In this document: positions 17,345 to 26,724 of the stretch, piece by piece
How the letters are laid out: every line of letters starts with the position of its first letter
Position numbering within the stretch: the first letter of the stretch is position 1
NCBI GenBank assembly: GCA_015075745.1
Contig: JABTTW010000001.1
Location: 2,356,001-2,420,000, forward strand
From: Planctomycetia bacterium
GTDB taxonomy: Bacteria > Planctomycetota > Phycisphaerae > UBA1845 > UTPLA1
DNA: 64,000 bases
Direction of reading: 5' to 3'
The notes under the pieces: generated by a model
Databases searched by the model: none
What the model was told of the DNA's origin: nothing
Seen by the model: only the letters and a program-made list of their open reading frames with translations
Program-made: the position numbers and the translations under genes

Positions 17345-19897
17345 ATGACGACTCTAACATCAGCACCAAGCAGTCTGCCCAGCCAGGGACCGGGAATGGA
17401 GCCCTATGTCCTTCCGGCCATGGCGGGCCCGCCGGCGACCGGCGGCGCCTTCACCGGCGCCGAGATATATCGCGTCATTCGCCAGCGGCTGGTGATGATT
17501 CTCTTTCTTTGGTTGTTCTTCATTACCGCGACGGCAGTCGGGACATATGTCTGGATTCGATATTGGCCTGTCTATAAGGCCATGGCCCTGGTCCGGGTCC
17601 AGTCGATTACGCCCGCCAATCCGCTCGAGCCGCTCAAGCCTCAGGAGGCGCGCGAGGACGAGGTCACTCGACTTCTTCAGGATCAGGCGCTTCAGGTCAT
17701 GAGTCCGGAGGTATTGGACAATGTGATTGCGGATCCTCTGATTCGCGAGACGACCTGGTTTAAGGAGGCGGAGAAAAAGAAAGCCGAGAAGGACGAGGAC
17801 CCCTTCGACCTGCTCAGCGACATCGTCAAGGCGGACCCGGTTCCCGAATCGAACCTGCTTTCGATTTCAGTCTCATGGAAGGTGCCGTCCGAAACGCCAA
17901 AACTTGTCAATACCGTCGTCGACAAGTACATGGCGGTCATCGAGAACGCCCAGAAGAACAAGATCAGAAAAGCCAGCGACACCCTTGGTGTTGAAGTCAC
18001 CCGTGCCAAGCGTGACTACGACCAGAAGCAGGCCGACCTCGATAGTTTTCGCAGCAATGTGGAAAGCACCGGCACGGGCCGTGACGAGCTCAAGGAGAAA
18101 GTGCTCACCCTCACGGCCATCGAGACGGAGCTTGCCATGGACATGGATGGCAAGCGGACGATCTACGAGCAGTTCGAGAAGGCGAACCCTGAGGATCTTC
18201 CCATCACGCCCGACCTGCAGGCGATCCTGAACAGCGACCCGACCATTGTCCAGCTCGATAATCTGGCACGCGCCGCAGATGCAGACCTGAGCACGGTCCT
18301 TTCCCGATTCGGCCCGAAGCATCGAGTTGTTCAACAGCAGCAGGCGGCCCGCGACGCGGCCATGGACCGGGCCGCCGAAGAGCGCCGGATGAAGACGCTC
18401 CAGTATCAGGTCAATCAACTGGACCAGGCTCGCACGAACTACCTTGAGGCCCAGGCGCAGTTGCTTGCGATTCGCGAGCGCCTCAACGGGGCCCAGGCGG
18501 AACTCCTCGACAAGGACCAGAAGTACGCGTCTTACCTTCGACTGGAGGAGGAAACCAAGACCCTCAAGGAAAACTACCTGCGCCTGGTAGAGCAGCAGCA
18601 ATTCGTGGTCATGACACTGAATCAGGACCACACCGTCCAGATTACTCCGTTGGGGCAGGCCAAAGTACCCAATCGCCGATCAAGCCCCAAATGGGAGATT
18701 CTCCTTCCGATTGGAATTATCTTCGGCTTGGGCCTGAGCGTCGGATTCGCGCTCCTGCTCGAAATGGCCGACAAGTCCGTCCGAACGCCGCGCGATGTAC
18801 AGCGCCAGTCGATGACTGTGCTGGCCACGATTCCGGCGGTTGAAGATGACGAAGTTGAGATTTCCCGGGTAGAGACCGCGAGCCTGGACGCCCCGCAGTC
18901 CATCACCGCCGAGGCGTTCCGAACCCTTCGGGCCAATCTCTTCTTCTGCGCCCCGCCCGAACAGCAGGCGACTCTGCTCGTCACCAGCCCCAGCGGCGGC
19001 AACGGCAAGACGACCGTCGCCGTGAATCTGGCGATCTCCATCGCACTTTCCGGTCGTCGCGTGTTAATTGTTGATGCGAACTTCCGAAGGCCCTGTCTGC
19101 CACGCATTTTCCCGGACATGCGTCCCGACGGATTGAGCAACATTCTCATCGGGCAATCCCACCTGGACGATTGCGTCATGGCCACCTCGGTACCGGGCCT
19201 GGATGTTCTGGGCGCCGGGCCGCTGCCGCCGAATCCCGCGGAGCTCCTGGGCAGCACCTATCTGCGCGACATGCTGGCGGATGCGCGCGCCCGGTACGAT
19301 CAGGTGATCTTCGATGGGCCGCCGGTTCTACTGGTCAGCGATGCGATGGTGCTGTCGGCCGCTGTAGATGGCGTGCTGCTCATCTGCCAGTATCGCTCGA
19401 CGTCGCGCGGCGCTTTACAGCGAACCCAGCAGCAGCTTGAGGCCATCAACGCGAGAATCTTCGGCGCCGTGTTGAATCGCGTGGAGACGCGGGCCGGCGG
19501 ATACTTCCGCGAGGCCTATCGCGAATTCTACGAATACAGCGAGATGCCCGAGGAATCGGGAGGCCAAGCCAAGCAGCTTGACGCGGAGGCCGCCGACCAG
19601 TTGCAGACCGGTGAAGGGGCTTCCGAAGGGGAAGCGCCTCGGGAAGGCGACGATCAGAACCTCCTTGCCACGGACACCGATGGCAAGGACGCCGAAGGCA
19701 GGGACGCCGATGCCACGGAGACGCCCCAGGACACCACCGACGAGGCCCATCCGGCGGACGATGCGCCGATCGATGTGGACGCAGAGATCGCCAGCATTGG
19801 CGGCGAGTCCATCCTTGCCGACGAAGACCTTATCCTGGACGACGATACGCCGTTCATCGACAATGAAACCACCCCTGAAGACCCCCATCGCACCTGA
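17345..19897 (+). CDS. Polysaccharide co-polymerase / tyrosine autokinase (Wzc-like)
   Basis: Chain-length determinant fused to a bacterial tyrosine kinase, 850 residues. Two membrane segments (LVMILFLWLFFITATAVGTY near residue 50, and ILLPIGIIFGLGLSVGFAL near 460) flank a periplasmic coiled-coil region. The cytoplasmic BY-kinase has Walker A (TSPSGGNGKTTVAV, about residue 548), Walker A' (RRVLIVDANFRRP) and Walker B (VIFDGPPVLLVSD). A tyrosine cluster, YFREAYREFYEY, lies near residue 720. It is not at the very end: about 110 acidic, probably disordered residues follow. The start is the ATG after the basic segment; an upstream TTG at 17246 gives an unlikely leader. Controls polymer length and export with the upstream lipoprotein. 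Confidence 0.9.
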   Translation: MTTLTSAPSSLPSQGPGMEPYVLPAMAGPPATGGAFTGAEIYRVIRQRLVMILFLWLFFITATAVGTYVWIRYWPVYKAMALVRVQSITPANPLEPLKPQEAREDEVTRLLQDQALQVMSPEVLDNVIADPLIRETTWFKEAEKKKAEKDEDPFDLLSDIVKADPVPESNLLSISVSWKVPSETPKLVNTVVDKYMAVIENAQKNKIRKASDTLGVEVTRAKRDYDQKQADLDSFRSNVESTGTGRDELKEKVLTLTAIETELAMDMDGKRTIYEQFEKANPEDLPITPDLQAILNSDPTIVQLDNLARAADADLSTVLSRFGPKHRVVQQQQAARDAAMDRAAEERRMKTLQYQVNQLDQARTNYLEAQAQLLAIRERLNGAQAELLDKDQKYASYLRLEEETKTLKENYLRLVEQQQFVVMTLNQDHTVQITPLGQAKVPNRRSSPKWEILLPIGIIFGLGLSVGFALLLEMADKSVRTPRDVQRQSMTVLATIPAVEDDEVEISRVETASLDAPQSITAEAFRTLRANLFFCAPPEQQATLLVTSPSGGNGKTTVAVNLAISIALSGRRVLIVDANFRRPCLPRIFPDMRPDGLSNILIGQSHLDDCVMATSVPGLDVLGAGPLPPNPAELLGSTYLRDMLADARARYDQVIFDGPPVLLVSDAMVLSAAVDGVLLICQYRSTSRGALQRTQQQLEAINARIFGAVLNRVETRAGGYFREAYREFYEYSEMPEESGGQAKQLDAEAADQLQTGEGASEGEAPREGDDQNLLATDTDGKDAEGRDADATETPQDTTDEAHPADDAPIDVDAEIASIGGESILADEDLILDDDTPFIDNETTPEDPHRT

Positions 19898-19961
19898 CCG
19901 TTTCCCGCCACGGCTCCTCGACGTATTCTATTGACCGGTTCGCCAGGCGACGGAGGTTCAG

Positions 19962-20960
19962 GTGCGCAAAGATCCGATCGTACTCGCCCAAGACATGCTC
20001 AAAGAACAGGCCGAGGCCTTGGCCGAACTCGGCAGCTTGATCGGTGAGCCGCTGCGCGAGGCCGTCGAGTTGATCCTGGCGACGCGCGATCAAGTCGTCC
20101 TCACCGGACTCGGAAAGAGCGGCCTAATCGCCCGGAAAATCGCCGCCACGCTCGCCAGCACCGGCACGCCGGCCATCTTCATGCATCCGGTGGAGGGGGT
20201 TCACGGCGACCTCGGCGCCGTCGGCCCCAACGCCGTCCTGGTGGCGCTTTCAAAGAGCGGCCATACCGACGAACTGGTTCGATTCGTCGGGCACTTTCGG
20301 CGGCTGGGGGGAAAAGTCATCGCCGTCTGCGAATCCAACGGCTGCCCGCTGGTTGAGCTTGCGGACGTATTTCTGGCCATCCCGGCGCGCTGCGAGGCCG
20401 GCCCCCTGGCACTGGCTCCGACGACCAGCACCCTGCTGATGCTCGCCCTCGGCGACGCCTTGGCGATGGCCCTCTTGGATGCCCGCGGTTTTTCGGCGGA
20501 AGCTTTTGCCAAGTTTCACCCGGACGGAAGCCTGGGACGCCGCCTGCTGCTCCGGGTCGCGGATTTGATGCATCGCGATACTGAAATGCCCTGCGTGTCG
20601 GACTCGGCCAAGTTCAACGAGCTCCTACTGGAGATGACCGGCAAACGCCTGGGCATGACGTGCATCGTGAATGCGGCCGGCCATCTGCTGGGCGTGTTCA
20701 CCGACGGCGATCTTCGCCGATTGCTCACGCGGTCTGAATCTCCCGGCAAATTGTCCGCCCTGGAGGCGTGGAAAGGCAGTCGTCGCGATCCATCGGAGCC
20801 GGCGGTTCGCTGCTCCACGATTTCTTCGTCGATTCTGGCGGTTGACGCGCTGCGGATGATGCGCGAGAGCGAAATCACGGTGCTGGTTGTTTCCGACGAC
20901 GGCAACGTGCCGATAGGAATCGTGCGGCTACAGGATCTGGTGAAAGCGGGCCTGAGCTGA
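19962..20960 (+). CDS. kdsD: Arabinose-5-phosphate isomerase (KdsD/KpsF family)
   Basis: Interconverts D-ribulose 5-phosphate and D-arabinose 5-phosphate, the first step to Kdo for lipopolysaccharide or capsule. An N-terminal SIS domain shows TGLGKSGLIARKIAATLAS, EGVHGDLG and ALSKSGHTDE; FHPDGSLGRRLL is the family's conserved junction. Two C-terminal CBS domains follow. 332 residues, normal length, with a GTG start. It lies 64 bases after the tyrosine autokinase in the same direction, fitting a role in making sugar for the surface glycan. Kdo use supports a Gram-negative-type envelope. Confidence 0.93.
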   Translation: MRKDPIVLAQDMLKEQAEALAELGSLIGEPLREAVELILATRDQVVLTGLGKSGLIARKIAATLASTGTPAIFMHPVEGVHGDLGAVGPNAVLVALSKSGHTDELVRFVGHFRRLGGKVIAVCESNGCPLVELADVFLAIPARCEAGPLALAPTTSTLLMLALGDALAMALLDARGFSAEAFAKFHPDGSLGRRLLLRVADLMHRDTEMPCVSDSAKFNELLLEMTGKRLGMTCIVNAAGHLLGVFTDGDLRRLLTRSESPGKLSALEAWKGSRRDPSEPAVRCSTISSSILAVDALRMMRESEITVLVVSDDGNVPIGIVRLQDLVKAGLS

Positions 20961-20981
20961 TTTAGCGGAGCGGCAGGCGGC

Positions 20982-21581
20982 ATGAGATTGCGCAATAGCA
21001 CCGGCATTTGCTCGAAGCGGCTCGCGGAAATATTTGCCGAGGCCGTGGGCGATTGGCCGACCGGCAACATCGACGTGGCGGTTCGCCACAGCAGGGGGTC
21101 TGAGTTCTCCGGAAGCTGCTACTATTCGCCGCCTCGCATCTACATCAACCTGGGCCGGGACAACCGCTATCCCTACCATATTCGCACGCACATTGCCCGG
21201 GCCAGCTCCAATGCACGCTGCTGGTGGCGCGAGTTATACACGGTGGAACTGGCCGACGCCTCTCAACTTGCACTGTTCATCTTTCTGCATGAGTTTTATC
21301 ACTGGCTGGTTCGACAGGCTCGCCGCAACAGCCGGCAGAAGGAGGCGCGTTGCGATCGGTTTGCGACGAGGCACCTCGTCGATGTGCATGGCTGCAAGGT
21401 CCGCGACGCGCGTGGGCAGATTGTAAGCCGGCATGCCTGGGATTTTCAGGACCTGGAGGGCTTCGTCGCGGCGGCGAAGCGGAAGACTGGGCATGGCGTC
21501 CATGCGGCCCCCTATCCTCACCCGTTGCAATCCGCTTCGCGCCCCATTGCGCGAGATGATCAATTCCTTTTATTCTCCTGA
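20982..21581 (+). CDS. Small HExxH (zincin-like) protein
   Basis: 199 residues, not assigned to a named family. The key feature is FLHEFYHWLVRQ, an HExxH zinc motif in a predicted helix, followed about 20 residues later by KEARCDRFATRHLV, where an acidic residue or His could be the third ligand. It has no signal peptide, so it is probably cytoplasmic. An ATG start follows a GGCAGGCGG stretch, 21 bases after kdsD, so co-transcription is likely. Its 3' end overlaps the 3' end of the convergent kinase gene by 12 bases. Could be a small SprT- or IrrE-like protease, but the spacing does not prove either. Confidence 0.65.
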   Translation: MRLRNSTGICSKRLAEIFAEAVGDWPTGNIDVAVRHSRGSEFSGSCYYSPPRIYINLGRDNRYPYHIRTHIARASSNARCWWRELYTVELADASQLALFIFLHEFYHWLVRQARRNSRQKEARCDRFATRHLVDVHGCKVRDARGQIVSRHAWDFQDLEGFVAAAKRKTGHGVHAAPYPHPLQSASRPIARDDQFLLFS

Positions 21582-24425
21582 ATTCGCCCGCTCGGCGCGC
21601 GAGGGCTCCCCGTCGTCGCTCAACTGTTTGATCCGTTCGTCGCAGTCGCGGAGCGCCTCATCGGTTCGGCTGATCGCCGCTTCGCTCGCCGGCGGAAGCC
21701 GTCCGCTCGATTTCAATTCGTCGAGAATGCGCTTCGACTTTTCGAAATCCAATCGCGCGGCCTGCCAGTGCGCAAGTCGCGACTCCGCCGAAAGGCCCGG
21801 CGCCTCGCCCATGAGGGCCCGGACATCGCCGACATCGTAGTGGCAGGTGGACAAGTCAAGGGTGAACTGCACGTCCTGTTGTTCTTTTTCCTGCAGGCCC
21901 TGGATCAACTCCAGCGCCGACTTTGATGATTCCATGGCCTCGTCGGCGTTGCCCTGTGCCTTGTAAATCGCGCAAAGCCGCTGGTGGGCCAGCGCCAGGT
22001 CGCGCTGGACGACAACATAGTTCGGGTCGGCGTCGGCCACCTTCTCGATCAGATCGCGATATTTGAGGAAATGGGCCAGAGCCTTGTCGTATTCCTTTTT
22101 CTCCTGAAAGACGTCGCCGATCATGAACTCGGCAACCGCCAGATTGCGCTTGGCGTGAAAATCCGCGGGGTCGATCTCCGCCTGGGCCGATCGCAGCGAG
22201 AGTACTTCCTCGTAGTAAGGCAGCGCGTCGTCGGGCTTGCCCAGTTTGATCTGAATGATTCCCTGGCTCCGCAGCAGGTTCGAGAGGCTGTTCACGATGC
22301 GGACGTTTTCGGGATCGGCGGCAATGATCTGCCGGGCAATTCGCTCGCCCTCCTTGAAGTGGGCGGACGCCTGGTCGTATTGCTTCATGACCAGCCGCAG
22401 CTCGCCCATGCTGCCGTTGATCATCGCCAGATTCGTGAGGATGCCGATATCCGAGGGCTTTTGCGCCAGAAGATTCTGGGTGTACTCCAGATACTTGGCG
22501 TGATTCTCAATGGCCTCGTCGAGTTGCCCCATGGAGGCCTGCAAACGGCCCAGGTTCACATATGCGCCCGCCAGCCCACGCTTGTACTTCGCGCTGGCCG
22601 GGTCCTGCGCAACGAGCTTCTTGGCGATTTCAAGATGCTTTTTTGTATGATCCAATGCGTCCTGCGATCGTCCGACCCGACGCAGGGCTATGCTGACCAG
22701 TTCGTGAGCCGCCCCCAGCGCCGACGTAGACTCAGGATCGTCGGGCCGCAGCGCGCAGAGTTTCTCGACGATGCGCAGGGACTTTTCCTGACTTTCGAGC
22801 GACCCTTTTGTATCGCCGAGATTTGACAGGCTCGCCATACCCTGGACGGACGCGAGCCGGCTGTATCCCTCGGCCAATCCCTTCAGCAGGCCGACATCGT
22901 CTCCGGCCTCGCTTGCCAGCTTGTCGAGATATTCAATGCCGGTGCGCACGATCTGCTCGCGGGCCTTCGTCGCGCCCGGCAGGGCCTGAACCTCGTCGTA
23001 AAGGTCGAACAATACGGTGCGGGCGAGCGACTGGACCTCCTGGAATCGCCGCTCGGCGCGCTGGCGTTCGAGATTCTCGGCGTCGCGGGCCTCTTGCGCC
23101 TCAATCAGGCGCGCCTCGGCGAGCCGGCGCTGACTCGATTCGCGGACGGCGAACCATGCCATGCCGATGACACCCAGGACCAGGGCGAGGAGCGTCGCGG
23201 CGCTGCCGGCCACCATCGCCTTGTTGCGCTTGGCGAATTTCTGGAATTGATAGGCGGCACTGGCGCGGCGGGCGATGATGGGCTCATCTCGAAGGAATCG
23301 CCGAAGGTCGCCGGCCAGCTCCGCCGCCGACTGGTATCGCCGGTCCCTGTCCTTCTCCATGGCCCGCTGGACGATCGTCTCGATGTCGCCCCGAAATGTC
23401 GTGCTGATCGAACTTAGACGCGATGGCTCCTCCTCGCGGATGATCCTCACCGCATCGGGGATTGCGCGATTGCGGACTTCGAGAGGGAGCTTGCCGGCGA
23501 GCAGCTCGTAGAGAATGACGCCCAGAGCGTACACGTCCGAGCGCATGTCCAACTGCGACGGATCACCGGCGACCTGTTCCGGGCTCATGTACGGCACGGT
23601 TCCGATCAACTGGCCGACGTCGGTCTGCAATGTGACGGCGTGAATGTCCGAATCGGTCGCCCGGGCAACGCCGAAGTCGAGAATCTTGGGCTGGCCGATC
23701 GCCTCATTGCGCGTGCCGGCCGACGTTGCGCCCGACTTGCTGACCGGAGTCTCCGCGGCCCCGACGAGAATGTTCGCCGGCTTCAGGTCGCGATGAATGA
23801 CCCCGCGCTGGTGGGCATGGTGAACGGCATCGGCGATCCGCGCGAGCATCTCGATTCGTTCGCGCGTCCCGAGATGGCAGGCGTTGACATGCTCCAGCAG
23901 CGGGCGCCCATGGATAAGCTCCATGGCAAGATAAGGCTGCGTGACCGTGAAGCCGGAGGCGGTTTGCACCTCGGAGACGCCCGCTTCATAGACATGGGCG
24001 ATGCCGGGATGCTGGAGGTGGCCGAGGATTTCGGCTTCAAGCTGAAAGCGGCGCAGCACCTGGCGCGAACCCAGACCCGGGGCGATGACCTTCAGGGCGA
24101 CGGTTCTGCCGGGGTTTTCCTGGCGCGCCTCGTAAACGACGCCCATGCCGCCTTCGCCGATTTTCTGAATGATCTCGTAGCGGCCGATGCGCCTGGGGAG
24201 TTCGTCGGCTTGCGCGGCCGTCGACGACTCGACCCGGAGAGCCGGCGTTTCCAGGAAGCTCTTGGTTCCGTCGGCGTCGCTGCGAAGGAGACCCTCGACG
24301 AAGGCGCGGAGCTCTTCATCGCCTGCGCACTGCGCCGCGAGCGCCGATGCCCGATCAGGTACAGGCAGCGTGACAACCGCCTGAAAAATCTCTTCGGCTC
24401 GTGAAAATTTCTCGCCGCTCAGCAT
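21570..24425 (-). CDS. Ser/Thr protein kinase with TPR sensor domain
   Basis: 951 residues. A 70-residue N-terminal helical segment (EEIFQAVVTLPVPDRASAL), common in planctomycete kinases, precedes a Hanks-type kinase with IGEGGMGVVYEA, VALKVI, HRDLKPANILV, DFGVA and GTVPYMSPEQ. One membrane segment (AATLLALVLGVIGMAWFAV, around residue 410) separates it from a C-terminal coiled coil and tetratricopeptide repeats that would lie outside the membrane. It starts four bases after the ECF sigma gene ends, so the two form an operon. Such pairing is typical of planctomycete ECF groups, where the kinase is thought to control the sigma factor. All catalytic residues appear intact. Confidence 0.93.
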   Translation of the reverse strand: MLSGEKFSRAEEIFQAVVTLPVPDRASALAAQCAGDEELRAFVEGLLRSDADGTKSFLETPALRVESSTAAQADELPRRIGRYEIIQKIGEGGMGVVYEARQENPGRTVALKVIAPGLGSRQVLRRFQLEAEILGHLQHPGIAHVYEAGVSEVQTASGFTVTQPYLAMELIHGRPLLEHVNACHLGTRERIEMLARIADAVHHAHQRGVIHRDLKPANILVGAAETPVSKSGATSAGTRNEAIGQPKILDFGVARATDSDIHAVTLQTDVGQLIGTVPYMSPEQVAGDPSQLDMRSDVYALGVILYELLAGKLPLEVRNRAIPDAVRIIREEEPSRLSSISTTFRGDIETIVQRAMEKDRDRRYQSAAELAGDLRRFLRDEPIIARRASAAYQFQKFAKRNKAMVAGSAATLLALVLGVIGMAWFAVRESSQRRLAEARLIEAQEARDAENLERQRAERRFQEVQSLARTVLFDLYDEVQALPGATKAREQIVRTGIEYLDKLASEAGDDVGLLKGLAEGYSRLASVQGMASLSNLGDTKGSLESQEKSLRIVEKLCALRPDDPESTSALGAAHELVSIALRRVGRSQDALDHTKKHLEIAKKLVAQDPASAKYKRGLAGAYVNLGRLQASMGQLDEAIENHAKYLEYTQNLLAQKPSDIGILTNLAMINGSMGELRLVMKQYDQASAHFKEGERIARQIIAADPENVRIVNSLSNLLRSQGIIQIKLGKPDDALPYYEEVLSLRSAQAEIDPADFHAKRNLAVAEFMIGDVFQEKKEYDKALAHFLKYRDLIEKVADADPNYVVVQRDLALAHQRLCAIYKAQGNADEAMESSKSALELIQGLQEKEQQDVQFTLDLSTCHYDVGDVRALMGEAPGLSAESRLAHWQAARLDFEKSKRILDELKSSGRLPPASEAAISRTDEALRDCDERIKQLSDDGEPSRAERANSGE

Positions 24426-24429
24426 GGGC

Positions 24430-25017
24430 TCATTTCCGGGGCCCGGAGTCTGTTTCCGATAGTTGGGAGTGCAGCAGTGCTTTGACGAATCGCCAATCCC
24501 GCTCCGCGGTGGGAACGGAGATCCCCAGGGCCGCCGCCGCCTCTTCCGTTGTCAGGCCGGCGAAGAATCGAAGATTGACGAGCTGCGCCTTTCGCGGGTC
24601 GCGCTTCTCCAGTTCCTTGAGGGCCTCGTCGAGCGCGAGAATGTCTTCCGAAGGCTCGGCGATCGCCAGTTCTCCGGGATCCACGGCGACGCGGTCGAAT
24701 TCCCCTCCGCGCTTCAGGCTGGCTTTTCTTCGCACCTGCTCAACGAGAATCTGGCGCATGGCTTGTGCAGCAGCCGCGAAGAAGTGGCCGCGACTGTTCC
24801 ACGACGGCGCATCGCTGCCGACCATGCGCATGTACGCCTCATGCACCAGCGCGGTCGGCTGAAGGGTGTTGCCCGGTGGCGTTTTCGTCATACGAGATTG
24901 GGCCAGCTTGCGAAGCTCGGCATAGACCAATGGCAGCAGTTCCGAAGAAGCGCGCGGATCGCCCGCGCTGACCTGCTTCAGCATCTGCGTGACCAGTCCG
25001 GCCTGCTCATCCGCCAT
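24430..25017 (-). CDS. ECF sigma factor (Sigma70_ECF type)
   Basis: 195-residue extracytoplasmic-function sigma factor of the class linked to Ser/Thr kinases in Planctomycetes. Region 2 contains LQPTALVHEAYMRMVG and HFFAAAAQAMRQILVEQVRRKAS. Region 4 is a helix-turn-helix (LRFFAGLTTEEAAAALGISVPTAERDW). No anti-sigma factor is adjacent; the kinase gene follows after four bases. A second pair with the same layout is at 46074-49361. Target promoters cannot be deduced from this window. Confidence 0.93.
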   Translation of the reverse strand: MADEQAGLVTQMLKQVSAGDPRASSELLPLVYAELRKLAQSRMTKTPPGNTLQPTALVHEAYMRMVGSDAPSWNSRGHFFAAAAQAMRQILVEQVRRKASLKRGGEFDRVAVDPGELAIAEPSEDILALDEALKELEKRDPRKAQLVNLRFFAGLTTEEAAAALGISVPTAERDWRFVKALLHSQLSETDSGPRK

Positions 25018-25215
25018 GATCTGCGGTTCTCCGTCTGGATTATCTTAGCTCATCGTACGGCCGGAGGGATATTTCCCGACCCAATCCAAGAATCGGGCAA
25101 CGTCGAGCGCCGGTTTCACGCACGACACTTCGGGTATACCATGGGTAACTGCATCGCATGGGCGGGGGACGGCGATTCGTCCCAGCCCGGCAACATCGGA
25201 AGGAGCAAAATAGAG

Positions 25216-26688
25216 ATGGCCCAATCCATCGAGTCCCTTCAGCCTTCTCTCGTATGGCAGATTTTCGCGGGGATGGCCGCGGTTCCGCGACCCTCCAAGC
25301 AGGAGGAGCGCATCCGTGCGCACGTCAAACAATTTGCCGAGTCGAAGGGCCTCAAGGTCCGCGAAGAGCAGATCGGCAACCTTATCATCGACGTGCCCGC
25401 AACGAAGGGGCACGAGTCCGCTCCGATCACAGTCCTTCAGGGCCACCTCGACATGGTCTGCGAGAAGAACAGCGGGACCGCCCACGACTTCGACAAAGAG
25501 GGCATCAAGCTGCTGATCGACAAGGAGCCGAAGACCGGCGAACCGATCGTCCGCGCGGACGGCACGACCCTTGGCGCGGACAACGGCATGGGCGTTGCGC
25601 TGGCACTGGCCGCCGCGCTCGATCCCGCCGTCGTTCACGGGCCGCTTGAGATTCTGCTCACCATCGACGAAGAGGCCGGAATGAGCGGGGCCAAGGCCCT
25701 GACGCCGCAATCGTTCAAAGGCCGGCGGATGATCAACCTCGATTCCGAGGAGGATGACGCGATCTACATCGGCTGCGCGGGTGGATGCGATACCAATCTT
25801 ACGTGGCGGCTGGGCCTGTCCGCCAAGGGCGAGTCCGCTGAATCTTGTCGCGTGATCGTTGAGGGGCTTCGCGGCGGGCACTCCGGCGGGGACATCCACG
25901 AGGGCCGCGGCAATGCCATCAAGCTGCTGGGGCGCGTGTTGTCGCGGATCGGCTCTGACGGCTTGCGCATCGCGTCGATCGTCGGGGGGAGCAAGCGAAA
26001 CGCGATCCCGCGCGAGGCGCACGCCGAACTTCTCGGGCCCGGCGGCATGACAGCACAGCTTCAAAAGGCCGCCTCGGCGATCGAGCAGGAGGCGAAGGCT
26101 GATTCGTTCGAGCCGCAGGTTCGCATTCGCGTGGAGAAGGCGGAGATCGACAAGGCTGCGAGCGCCGAGCAATCCGCCGCGCTGCTTGCCGCCATCGCCG
26201 CCCTTCCGAGCGGGGTCCTCGGAATGCACCCCAAGGTGCCCGAACTGGTGCAGACGTCGAACAATGTCTCGACCATCGAAACGAAGTCCGCCGGCGGCTC
26301 GATCGATGTCGTGATCGGTTGCCTGTCCCGCAGCTCATCTAACTCGCGCCTGGATGAGACAAAGCGGCAACTCGCCGCGATCGGTTTTCTGGCGGGTGCG
26401 ACGATTGAAATCGGCAATGAGTATCCGGGATGGGAGCCTGACCTGGACTCGCCGACGCTTGCCAAGTGCAAGGGCGTCTACGAACGGCTGTTTGGCCATC
26501 CGCCGAAGGTGCTCGCGATTCACGCGGGCCTGGAATGCGGCATCATCGGGCAGCGCGTCGGGAAGATGGACATGGTCTCTTTCGGACCGCACATCACCGG
26601 CGCGCACAGCCCGGACGAACTGGTATATGTAAACTCCGTCGCCAAGTCATGGAAGTACCTCCAGGCGGTGTTGGCGGAATTAGCCTGA
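25216..26688 (+). CDS. pepD: Aminoacyl-histidine dipeptidase (PepD, M20 family)
   Basis: Cytosolic zinc dipeptidase, 490 residues, the usual length. Motifs in order: GHLDMVCEK (His/Asp ligands), LGADNGMGVALAL, TIDEEAGMSGA (catalytic Glu pair), NLDSEE, and GLRGGHSGGDIHEGRGNA in the lid/dimerisation domain. The C-terminal HAGLECGIIG and GPHITGAHSPDE complete the metal site. The start is the ATG preceded by GGAAGGAG; the reading frame is open for 750 bases upstream but that stretch is antisense to the ECF gene and has no similarity. It stands alone, divergent from the ECF/kinase operon. Confidence 0.93.
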   Translation: MAQSIESLQPSLVWQIFAGMAAVPRPSKQEERIRAHVKQFAESKGLKVREEQIGNLIIDVPATKGHESAPITVLQGHLDMVCEKNSGTAHDFDKEGIKLLIDKEPKTGEPIVRADGTTLGADNGMGVALALAAALDPAVVHGPLEILLTIDEEAGMSGAKALTPQSFKGRRMINLDSEEDDAIYIGCAGGCDTNLTWRLGLSAKGESAESCRVIVEGLRGGHSGGDIHEGRGNAIKLLGRVLSRIGSDGLRIASIVGGSKRNAIPREAHAELLGPGGMTAQLQKAASAIEQEAKADSFEPQVRIRVEKAEIDKAASAEQSAALLAAIAALPSGVLGMHPKVPELVQTSNNVSTIETKSAGGSIDVVIGCLSRSSSNSRLDETKRQLAAIGFLAGATIEIGNEYPGWEPDLDSPTLAKCKGVYERLFGHPPKVLAIHAGLECGIIGQRVGKMDMVSFGPHITGAHSPDELVYVNSVAKSWKYLQAVLAELA

Positions 26689-26724
26689 AACTTATCCACG
26701 CGAGCCAAGCGAGGAATCAACGCG

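Noticed and set aside
24463-25215. N-terminal extension of the pepD frame
   Set aside because: It is antisense to the ECF gene and has no similarity to M20 peptidases; a good ribosome site precedes the ATG at 25216.
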